A stretch of 36,232 bases of DNA, taken from the NCBI GenBank assembly GCA_030824405.1, contig JAVBXV010000447.1:1-36232 (forward strand). The letters run 5' to 3'. Position 1 is the first letter of the stretch. Each line of letters starts with the position of its first letter. The notes below the pieces were generated by a model. The model was given only the letters and a program-made list of their open reading frames with translations. It did no database searches and was not told where the DNA came from. The position numbers and the translations under genes were made by a program. Source of the stretch: Anaerolineales bacterium. Its GTDB lineage: Bacteria; Chloroflexota; Anaerolineae; Anaerolineales; Villigracilaceae. Shown in pieces: positions 29,838 through 36,232 of this stretch.

Positions 29838-31241
29838 TTATCCTAACAATGTGCGTGGATCTGTAACGACACCGCTCAAAGCAGTAGCCGCCGCAGTAAC
29901 AGGGCTTACTAAAAATGTACGTCCGCCTTTGCCTTGGCGTCCTTCGAAGTTGCGATTGCTGGTTGAGACTGCATATTGACCAGGCTTCAATTCATCCCCG
30001 TTCATCGCAATACACATTGAGCAGCCTGCTTCACGCCATTCTGCACCAGCTTCTTTGAAGATTTTATCGAGGCCTTCCTGCTCGGCTTGCTTCTTAACAT
30101 CCTGTGAACCAGGCACGACCATAACGCGTGCGCTATCAGAAACTTTGTGTCCCTTCAAAACAGATGCCGCAAGTCGTAAATCAGAGATGCGTGAATTAGT
30201 GCAGGAGCCGATAAATACCACGTCCACTTTTTGGCCGAGGAGGGATTGACCAGGCTGTAAGCCCATGTAGGTCAATGCTTTTTCGAAGGCGGCTTTCTGT
30301 GAAGGTTCGGTGAATGATTCAGTCAAGGGCACGCGGTCGGTGATCTTCATGCCCATGCCAGGGTTTGTGCCGTAGGTGATCATTGGCTCAAGTTCAGAGG
30401 CATCAAGCGTGATGGACTTGTCGTAGACTGCGCCTTCGTCACTGGGTAAGGTCTTCCAGTAGGCAACGGCTTTTTCCCATTCTTCGCCTTGCGGAGCAAA
30501 CTCGCGGCCTTTGAGATATTCGAAGGTGGTTTCATCGGGGGCGATCATGCCTGCGCGTGCGCCGCCTTCAATGGACATATTGCAAATGGTCATGCGCTGT
30601 TCCATTGTTAATCCGCGGATGGCTTCGCCTGTGAACTCGAAGATGTGTCCCGTTCCCCCACCGACGCCGATCTTGGCGATCAATGCGAGAATAATATCTT
30701 TGGCTGAAACGCCTTTGGCGAGTGCGCCATTGACGCGGACTTCATAAGTCTTTGGTTTGCGTTGTAACAAACATTGCGAAGCGAGTACATGCTCCACTTC
30801 TGATGTGCCGATGCCGAATGCGAGTGCTCCGAATGCGCCATGTGTGGCCGTGTGACTATCACCACAGACGATGGTCATGCCTGGCTGGGTGCGTCCGAGT
30901 TCAGGGCCAATGACGTGGACAATGCCACGATGCGGACTGGTCATGCCATGCAGGGTGATGCCGAATTCAGCGGCGTTGGTTTCCATTTGCTTGATCTGCG
31001 CGGCGGCCATTGCATCTGCAATCGGAACTTCGATGGGTGTCGTTGGGATGGAATGATCCATCGTGGCAAGGGTTTTATCGGGGCGGCGGACTTTGAGTCC
31101 GCGCTGGCGCAGGCCTGTGAAGGCTTGCGGAGAAGTGACTTCATGCACGAGGTGCAAGTCAATGTAGAGCACGGCGGGAGATTCAGCTTGTTCTGCAACA
31201 ACGTGTGAGTCCCAGATTTTTTGAAAGAGTGTTTTTGGCAT
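29838..31241 (-). CDS. leuC: 3-isopropylmalate dehydratase large subunit
   Basis: This 467-residue aconitase-superfamily subunit carries the [4Fe-4S] cluster: one Cys in [13 protein letters not shown] and two in [12 protein letters not shown]. Family motifs [48 protein letters not shown] and [12 protein letters not shown] are all present. The start is the ATG at 31241; the preceding 37 codons read through palindromic repeat A copy 3 and are not family-like. It is joined to leuD by a six-base gap. Confidence 0.96.
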   Translation of the reverse strand: MPKTLFQKIWDSHVVAEQAESPAVLYIDLHLVHEVTSPQAFTGLRQRGLKVRRPDKTLATMDHSIPTTPIEVPIADAMAAAQIKQMETNAAEFGITLHGMTSPHRGIVHVIGPELGRTQPGMTIVCGDSHTATHGAFGALAFGIGTSEVEHVLASQCLLQRKPKTYEVRVNGALAKGVSAKDIILALIAKIGVGGGTGHIFEFTGEAIRGLTMEQRMTICNMSIEGGARAGMIAPDETTFEYLKGREFAPQGEEWEKAVAYWKTLPSDEGAVYDKSITLDASELEPMITYGTNPGMGMKITDRVPLTESFTEPSQKAAFEKALTYMGLQPGQSLLGQKVDVVFIGSCTNSRISDLRLAASVLKGHKVSDSARVMVVPGSQDVKKQAEQEGLDKIFKEAGAEWREAGCSMCIAMNGDELKPGQYAVSTSNRNFEGRQGKGGRTFLVSPVTAAATALSGVVTDPRTLLG

Positions 31242-31262
31242 AGTTATAAAAACCTTTTTGTT

Positions 31263-31305
31263 ATGTCGTTGCAAGGGCGGAAGAGCACCGTCCTCGCAAC
31301 GACAT
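31263..31305. repeat. Palindromic repeat family A, copy 3 (leuA-leuC gap, short form)
   Basis: It runs ATGTCGTTGCAAGGGCGGAA to CTCGCAACGACAT. The central GAAGCAATC arms are missing, leaving a 43-base minimal form. It lies 22 bases upstream of the leuC ATG. Confidence 0.85.
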
Positions 31306-31353
31306 GTTAATTGAAACAGAATCAATTTCCAGTTAAGAAAGAAGCGCTGCACT

Positions 31354-32988
31354 TCATCCCAGCATGACGCCGAAGTCGTTCTTTATTTTTTCGCCGCCTT
31401 CGGTCTGCGCGATGATGAGTTTGTTCAGCGCGTTGATGTAGGCTTTTGCACTAGCGACGATGATGTCTGAATCTGCGCCGTGGCCGCCATATACGCGGAT
31501 ATATTCCATTTCACTTTGCGGGTCCATCGTGGTGGCGCTGCTTTCACTTTGAATGCGGACAGTCACTTCGCCAAGTGCGTCGATGCCTTCGGTGATGGCG
31601 TGGATGTTGAACTCCAGCAAAGTACACGGCACGTTGACGATCGAGTCGATGGCTTTGTAGGTTGCATCCACGGGGCCAGTGCCGATCGCGGCGACGGTGT
31701 GAATGACGCCATCGGGTCCGCGCAAACGGACGGTGGCAGTGGGCATGCCCATGGTGCCGCAGGAGACCTGCATGCCGTTGAGCAAATACACATCACGCGG
31801 ACGATAAAATTCATCGGCGATCACGGCTTCGAGATCGAGATCGGTGATGATCTTTTTGCGGTCGGCCAATTCCTTGAAGCGCGCAAAGGCTTTATCGAGT
31901 TCCACTTCATCGAGCGAATGTCCCATTTCGGCGAGACGGTTTCGCAGCGCATGGCGGCCAGAATGTTTACCCAACACAAGGTTGGTCTGGCTGACGCCCA
32001 CATCTTCGGGGCGCATAATTTCATAGGTGGTCTGGTGCTTTAACATTCCATCCTGGTGAATGCCCGCTTCGTGCGCGAACGCATTCGAACCCACAATGGC
32101 TTTGTTCGGCTGCACAACAATGCCCGTGTAATTGCTGACGAGTTTGCTGATGCGTGAAAGCTGCTGCGTTTCAATTCCTGTTTCCAATTGAAAAACAGGA
32201 TGGCGTGTTTTCAACGTCATCACAACTTCTTCGAGCGATGTATTGCCCGCGCGTTCGCCAATGCCATTGACCGTCACTTCTGCCTGACGCGCGCCCGCGC
32301 GAATGCCTGCGAGCGTGTTGGCAGTGGCGAGCCCAAGATCATCATGGCAATGCACAGACACGGTAATGCCGTCATGCATGCCAGGTGTGTTCTTGATAAT
32401 GCCATCGATCAACGCATAAAATTCATCGGGTGTGGTGTAACCCACTGTGTCAGGAATATTCAACGTGGTCGCGCCAGCCTTGATCGCTTCGCCGAGCACC
32501 ACATACAAAAATTCTGGTTCAGAGCGGCCCGCATCTTCGGGGCTGAATTCCACATCGGCGCACAACGTCCGCGCATACGAAACCATTTCTGCAACCCGTT
32601 GCACAACATCTTCAGGGTCCATCTTCAACTTGTGTTTCATGTGGATCGCAGACGTGGCAAGGAACGTATGAATGCGCGGCTTCTTTGCGCCTTGAACGGC
32701 TTCCCACGCTTTATCGATATCGTTTTTATTTGCGCGCGCCAAGCCTGTGATGACGGGGACTCGCGCATCAGATTCCGCGTTGGCAGGGTTGCCCACTTCG
32801 AGAGCAATTCGTCTGACAGCTTCCAGATCATCGGGTGAAGCCGCAGGGAATCCCGCTTCAATAATATCCACGCCGAGGCGCGCGAGATTATGCGCGACTT
32901 CCAGCTTTTCAGCAGAAGTCATCGTTGCGCCTGGGGACTGTTCACCGTCACGCAAGGTTGTATCAAATATCTTTACATAGTTGGTCAT
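31354..32988 (-). CDS. leuA: 2-isopropylmalate synthase
   Basis: This 544-residue enzyme condenses acetyl-CoA with 2-oxoisovalerate, the first committed step to leucine. The barrel has [16 protein letters not shown] (catalytic Arg and metal Asp), [13 protein letters not shown], the metal-binding [10 protein letters not shown] and [14 protein letters not shown]. The LeuA dimer regulatory domain (about 400-520) includes [19 protein letters not shown] and the Gly-rich [22 protein letters not shown], the usual leucine feedback region. AGAGGA lies about eight bases before the ATG. A long hairpin separates it from ilvC. Confidence 0.96.
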   Translation of the reverse strand: MTNYVKIFDTTLRDGEQSPGATMTSAEKLEVAHNLARLGVDIIEAGFPAASPDDLEAVRRIALEVGNPANAESDARVPVITGLARANKNDIDKAWEAVQGAKKPRIHTFLATSAIHMKHKLKMDPEDVVQRVAEMVSYARTLCADVEFSPEDAGRSEPEFLYVVLGEAIKAGATTLNIPDTVGYTTPDEFYALIDGIIKNTPGMHDGITVSVHCHDDLGLATANTLAGIRAGARQAEVTVNGIGERAGNTSLEEVVMTLKTRHPVFQLETGIETQQLSRISKLVSNYTGIVVQPNKAIVGSNAFAHEAGIHQDGMLKHQTTYEIMRPEDVGVSQTNLVLGKHSGRHALRNRLAEMGHSLDEVELDKAFARFKELADRKKIITDLDLEAVIADEFYRPRDVYLLNGMQVSCGTMGMPTATVRLRGPDGVIHTVAAIGTGPVDATYKAIDSIVNVPCTLLEFNIHAITEGIDALGEVTVRIQSESSATTMDPQSEMEYIRVYGGHGADSDIIVASAKAYINALNKLIIAQTEGGEKIKNDFGVMLG

Positions 32989-33013
32989 AAAAGCATCCTC
33001 TTAAAAAGACCAT

Positions 33014-33060
33014 TGACCATAGACCGCGGACCATCGTCTATCGTCCGCGGTCTATGGTCA
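33014..33060 (-). repeat. Long perfect hairpin between ilvC and leuA
   Basis: Two 18-base perfect arms (TGACCATAGACCGCGGAC and its complement) have an 11-base loop. On the minus strand a TCTTTTT run follows, so partial termination inside the operon is possible. Similar GACCGCGGAC words occur at about 18410-18425. Confidence 0.8.
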
Positions 33061-33063
33061 TTA

Positions 33064-34116
33064 TTACTTCTTCCAGTTTTCAGGGCGTAACGAACGGACA
33101 GCAGCGCCAGCGCGCCACATTTCAGAATCACGAATGGCGGCAAGTTCCACTTCAAGCTTGGCACGATAATCGGGCTGACTGTTGGCATCGAGAGTGATGC
33201 GAGCTTCGTTGCCAGTGACTACGCTCTGATACAGGTCTTTGAAAACAGGAGCAGTGGCATCGCGGAATTTATCCTTCCAATCCAACGCGCCACGCTGGGC
33301 GGTGGTGGAACAGTTGGCATACATCCAGTCCATGCCGTTCTGGCCGACGAGACGAATGAGAGATTGTGTGAGTTCTTCCACAGTTTCATTGAAGGCTTCG
33401 GAGGGGGAATGTCCATGCTTGCGAAGTTCGTTGTACTGTGCTTCCATCACGCCAGCGAGAGCGCCCATGAGAATACCGCGCTCACCTGTGAGATCGGAAT
33501 AGACTTCTTTTTCAAAAGTGGTCGGGAACAAATATCCCGCGCCGATGGCAATGCCCAACGCAATGGCGCGTTCTTTTGCACGGCCAGTCGCATCCTGATG
33601 AACGGCGAAACTGGCATTGATGCCAGAGCCTTCGAGGAAGTTAATGCGCACGCTGCGGCCAGAGCCCTTGGGCGCAACCAAAGCCACGTCCACATGAGGA
33701 GGCGGGATCACGCCAGTGTCATCTTTGAAGGTGACGGAAAATCCGTGAGAGAAGTACAGCATATCGCCTTCGTTGAGATGCTCCACAAGGCTCGGCCATT
33801 GTGAGCGCTGACCTGCATCCGAAAGCAGATATTGAATGACAGTTCCCTTCTCGGCGGCATCTTCCACATTGAAAAGAGTCTTGCCAGGCACCCAGCCATC
33901 TGCAATGGCCTTGTCCCAATTGGCGGTGCCTTCGCGCTGACCGATAATGACATTGATGCCATTGTCGCGCATGTTCATGGCCTGTGCAGGTCCCTGCACA
34001 CCATAACCCAATACGGCAACAACTTCATCCTTCAAGACTTCGCGCGCCCTATCGAGTGAAAACTCGTCGCGTGTTACTACTTCTTCTTCGGTACCGCCAA
34101 AATTTATTTTTGCCAT
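33064..34116 (-). CDS. ilvC: Ketol-acid reductoisomerase
   Basis: This 350-residue class I enzyme converts 2-acetolactate (or aceto-hydroxybutyrate) to the dihydroxy acid with NAD(P)H and Mg2+. The Rossmann part shows VAVLGYGVQGPAQAMNMRDN (about 33-52) and VALVAPKGSGRSVR. The C-terminal knotted domain shows the metal-site sequences TFEKEVYSDLTGERGILMGA and FNETVEELTQSLIRLVGQNG. AGGAG lies before the ATG. The 34117-34218 gap to ilvN carries only T-rich DNA and a word repeat. The next enzyme, dihydroxy-acid dehydratase (ilvD), is not in the window. Confidence 0.96.
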   Translation of the reverse strand: MAKINFGGTEEEVVTRDEFSLDRAREVLKDEVVAVLGYGVQGPAQAMNMRDNGINVIIGQREGTANWDKAIADGWVPGKTLFNVEDAAEKGTVIQYLLSDAGQRSQWPSLVEHLNEGDMLYFSHGFSVTFKDDTGVIPPPHVDVALVAPKGSGRSVRINFLEGSGINASFAVHQDATGRAKERAIALGIAIGAGYLFPTTFEKEVYSDLTGERGILMGALAGVMEAQYNELRKHGHSPSEAFNETVEELTQSLIRLVGQNGMDWMYANCSTTAQRGALDWKDKFRDATAPVFKDLYQSVVTGNEARITLDANSQPDYRAKLEVELAAIRDSEMWRAGAAVRSLRPENWKK

Positions 34117-34182
34117 GATTACTGTTCTCCTAGTTTTTTTTATTTTTTATTCGATTTCAATTTTCAGGTTGCAGGTATTTTT

Positions 34183-34216
34183 CATTCTGCAATCTGCATT
34201 GCTCATTCTGCATTGC
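34183..34216. repeat. Word repeat between ilvN and ilvC
   Basis: CATTCTGC occurs at 34183 and 34204, interleaved with CTGCATTGCT words. It is a direct-repeat cluster of the dispersed-word type right after the ilvN stop. Confidence 0.5.
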
Positions 34217-34218
34217 TC

Positions 34219-34779
34219 TTACGGCGCCATCGCCGCCAGCGAATCAATATCGTCATAACGGCTGCCTGCCACGCCAGGCATGCGGCGCACGCCGTCATTC
34301 ACACCGCGCGTCATCGAGACTTGTCCTGTGCGCACCATTTCCACGATCCCCAGCGGACGCAAGAGTTCGATCATGCCTTCGATCTTATCTTCTGTGCCCG
34401 TAATTTCAACGATCACTGAATCAACAGCCACATCTACAATGTGGGCGCGGAAAATTTCCGCAAGGCCGTTGACTTCGGCGCGTTTCTCGGGGCCGACCTT
34501 GATCTTGATCAGAGCCAGGTCACGGGTCACCGAAGGTTGATGCGTCACGTCCTGCACATCGATCACGTTGACCAGTTTATACAAATTCGATTCGATGCGA
34601 TGCGCATCCACATCTCCATTGGGACAATCCACAACCACGGTCATGCGCGAAACGGAGGGATTCTCGGTTCGCCCAACTGCAAGGGATTCAATATTGAAAT
34701 TGCGGCGGCGAAACAAAGACGCCACACGGTTTAACACGCCAGGTTTATTTTCTACTAATGCGATGAATGTGTAATTCAT
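34219..34779 (-). CDS. ilvN: Acetolactate synthase small (regulatory) subunit
   Basis: This 186-residue protein has an N-terminal ACT domain that binds valine (MNYTFIALVENKPGVLNRVA, FRRRNFNIESLAVG, SRMTVVVD) and the conserved C-terminal half (RDLALIKIKVGPEKRAEV, ITGTEDKIEGMIELLRPLGI, EMVRTGQVSMTRG). It is slightly longer than the usual 160-175 residues, with a 20-residue tail. The ATG at 34779 has GGAGA six bases upstream. The 25 codons before it read through palindromic repeat A copy 4 and are rejected. It lies directly after ilvB and regulates that subunit. Confidence 0.96.
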   Translation of the reverse strand: MNYTFIALVENKPGVLNRVASLFRRRNFNIESLAVGRTENPSVSRMTVVVDCPNGDVDAHRIESNLYKLVNVIDVQDVTHQPSVTRDLALIKIKVGPEKRAEVNGLAEIFRAHIVDVAVDSVIVEITGTEDKIEGMIELLRPLGIVEMVRTGQVSMTRGVNDGVRRMPGVAGSRYDDIDSLAAMAP

Positions 34780-34794
34780 AATTTTCTCCAATCC

Positions 34795-34854
34795 ATGTCG
34801 TTGCGAGGGCATTCTTGCACTTCGTCGGGAAGAGCACCCTCCTCGCAAGGACAT
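34795..34854. repeat. Palindromic repeat family A, copy 4 (ilvB-ilvN gap)
   Basis: It runs ATGTCGTTGCGAGGGCATTC to AGAGCACCCTCCTCGCAAGG plus ACAT. It lacks the left GAAGCAATC arm. It fills the gap between the ilvB stop (34856) and the ilvN ribosome site almost completely. Confidence 0.86.
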
Positions 34855-34855
34855 A

Positions 34856-36232
34856 TTATTTCGCTGGTCTCTGTATCATCTGATCCAGCGCCGAACCTGC
34901 GGGAACCATTGGGTAGACAGCATCTTCCATTTCCACTTTGAACTCGATCACGGTCGGGCCTTTGATACTGCGCGCCCAAGCGATCGCTTCTTCCACTTCT
35001 TCGCGCTTGGTCACACACCTTGCAGGGACTCCGTGCGCTTCGGCAAGTTTCACAAAATCAGGCGAGAGCATGTTCACAGCCGAGTAACGCTTCTCAAAGA
35101 AGAACTCCTGCCACTGACGCACCATGCCAAGGAAACTGTTGTTCATGATCGCAACTTTCACGTTCGCGTTTTCCTGCACGGCGGTGGTCAACTCTGCGGC
35201 GGTCATCTGAAAGCCGCCGTCCCCTGCCACAGCCCACACTTCCTGCTCTTTATCTGCAAGCCATGCGCCGATCGCGGAGGGCAAGCCAAAACCCATGGTG
35301 CCCGCGCCGCCCGAAGTGAGCCAGCGATTCGGCTTATCGAGTTGATAATATTGCGCCGTCCACATTTGGTGCTGACCCACGTCTGTGGTCACGATCGCGC
35401 CGCCGCCAGTAGCCTTCCAAATATCAGCGATCAGATGCGCCACATACAACTTGCCATCTTCAGCCCAATTCATAATGCTGCGTGCATCGGCTTCCGCTTT
35501 CCAGCCGTTGATCTCCTTTTTCCATTCTTCATGATCGTACTCGTCCACCAACGGGACGAGGTCTGTGATGATGGTTTTCAGATCACCCACCAAAGGCACA
35601 TCCACAAAAACATTCTTGTGAACTTCCGAAGGATCGATCTCAATATGGATTTTCTTTGCGCGCGGCGCGTAGGTTTTCAACGTGCCTGTCACGCGGTCAT
35701 CGAAACGCATACCGAACGCCAGAATGAGATCTGAATTTTGAATTGCAAGGTTGGTATGAACTTCGCCATGCATACCCATCATGCCGAGACTCAATTCATG
35801 CGAAGCAGGGAAAGCGCCCAAGCCAAGCAATGTGCTCGCCACTGGGGTTTGCGTCTTGACCGCAAATTGCATCAACGCTTCTTCTGCTTTGGAAACCAAC
35901 ACACCATGTCCGCATAAGATGATCGGGCGTTGTGCCTTTTCAATTAACTTCACGGCTTCGTCCAAAGAATTCTTTGGCGCGTGTGAAACAGGCTGATAGC
36001 CAGGTAACTTCACATCTTCAGGATAAATAAACTCGGTCTGTTCCACTTGTGCATTTTTACAAATGTCGATCAACACGGGGCCAGGTCTGCCACTGCGCGC
36101 AATGTAAAACGCCTCACGCACCACTTCCGCAATTTCATCGGCACGCGTCACAAGGTAATTATGTTTTGTGATCGGCAGGGTAATGCCCGTCACATCCACT
36201 TCTTGAAACGCATCCCCGCCGATCAAATGTGC
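34856..36232 (-). CDS. ilvB: Acetolactate synthase large subunit (partial, N-terminus outside window)
   Basis: 459 codons are visible; the frame is open at the right edge, so about 110 N-terminal residues with the catalytic Glu are missing. The visible part starts in AHLIGGDAFQEVDVTGIT and continues with the FAD/central domain (LCGHGVLVSKAEEALM, FGMRFDDRVTG). It ends with the TPP-binding module GDGGFQMTAAELTTAVQEN, closed by the NN of VAIMNNSFLGMVRQWQ. The enzyme makes 2-acetolactate from pyruvate with TPP, FAD and Mg2+. It heads the visible operon and pairs with ilvN just downstream. Confidence 0.95.
   Translation of the reverse strand, partial: AHLIGGDAFQEVDVTGITLPITKHNYLVTRADEIAEVVREAFYIARSGRPGPVLIDICKNAQVEQTEFIYPEDVKLPGYQPVSHAPKNSLDEAVKLIEKAQRPIILCGHGVLVSKAEEALMQFAVKTQTPVASTLLGLGAFPASHELSLGMMGMHGEVHTNLAIQNSDLILAFGMRFDDRVTGTLKTYAPRAKKIHIEIDPSEVHKNVFVDVPLVGDLKTIITDLVPLVDEYDHEEWKKEINGWKAEADARSIMNWAEDGKLYVAHLIADIWKATGGGAIVTTDVGQHQMWTAQYYQLDKPNRWLTSGGAGTMGFGLPSAIGAWLADKEQEVWAVAGDGGFQMTAAELTTAVQENANVKVAIMNNSFLGMVRQWQEFFFEKRYSAVNMLSPDFVKLAEAHGVPARCVTKREEVEEAIAWARSIKGPTVIEFKVEMEDAVYPMVPAGSALDQMIQRPAK

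Noticed and set aside
34183-34216. CRISPR array or leader-peptide attenuator upstream of ilvC
   Set aside because: Only short direct words without regular spacers are present, and no small ORF rich in Val, Leu or Ile codons precedes a terminator/antiterminator pair.

Overview
The window looks like part of a chromosome from an anaerobe-leaning member of the Chloroflexota, most likely of the Anaerolineae type. This is an inference from Thr/Pro-rich 'PTPTP' linkers in envelope proteins, a tungsten-type aldehyde ferredoxin oxidoreductase with its radical-SAM partner, an S23 four-helix-bundle gene, and intergenic DNA full of word-like palindromic repeats. No rRNA, tRNA, CRISPR array, IS transposase or prophage gene was seen. 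Most genes lie on the minus strand.

Layout. (1) 1-1730: a PhoR/PhoB-type two-component pair. The kinase runs off the left edge. The regulator reads as two overlapping frames and is preceded by a Pho-box-like direct repeat. (2) 1820-5431: a membrane-anchored protein of unknown function, a class III adenylate cyclase with an SRPBCC-like N-terminus (plus strand), and a DUF4349-like lipoprotein. (3) 5560-10627: a tight minus-strand group of R2lox-type oxidase, Nudix hydrolase, heparinase II/III-like protein, second Nudix hydrolase and GT4 glycosyltransferase, suggesting surface polysaccharide and nucleotide-sugar work. (4) 10728-14601: a hydroxyproline-type catabolic set of DapA-family lyase/deaminase, 4-hydroxyproline epimerase and DadA-like FAD dehydrogenase. 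A GIY-YIG nuclease gene bracketed by two large palindromic repeats sits between the last two. (5) 14645-16742: a membrane protein with a HEPN-like R-x4-H motif and a TIR-FGE fusion whose C-terminus resembles a diversity-generating-retroelement (DGR) variable region. (6) 16917-21187: a small lipoprotein, a bi-domain (MDR plus Gfo/Idh/MocA) oxidoreductase, an S23-family gene between 17-bp inverted repeats, and a Rieske oxygenase. (7) 21416-25357: a tungsten AOR facing two MoaD/ThiS-like proteins and a tungsten-oxidoreductase-type radical SAM maturase. (8) 25486-36232: a branched-chain amino acid operon read right to left, ilvB(partial)-ilvN-ilvC-leuA-leuC-leuD-cimA-leuB-ilvE, ending in a strong terminator.

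The most unusual theme is repeat biology. One palindromic family (ends ATGTCGTTG...CAACGACAT) has four copies. Three lie in gaps of the BCAA operon. The fourth sits inside the hydroxyproline epimerase gene, where it adds about 40 codons in frame, much like the Rickettsia palindromic elements. Two small genes (GIY-YIG and S23) are each exactly bracketed by repeats that also supply stop codons. The bi-domain oxidoreductase appears to have absorbed several repeat-like words into its reading frame. Because repeats extend many ORFs upstream, several starts were moved inward to family-consistent positions with Shine-Dalgarno sequences: ilvN, leuC, leuB, ilvE, the epimerase and the GIY-YIG gene.
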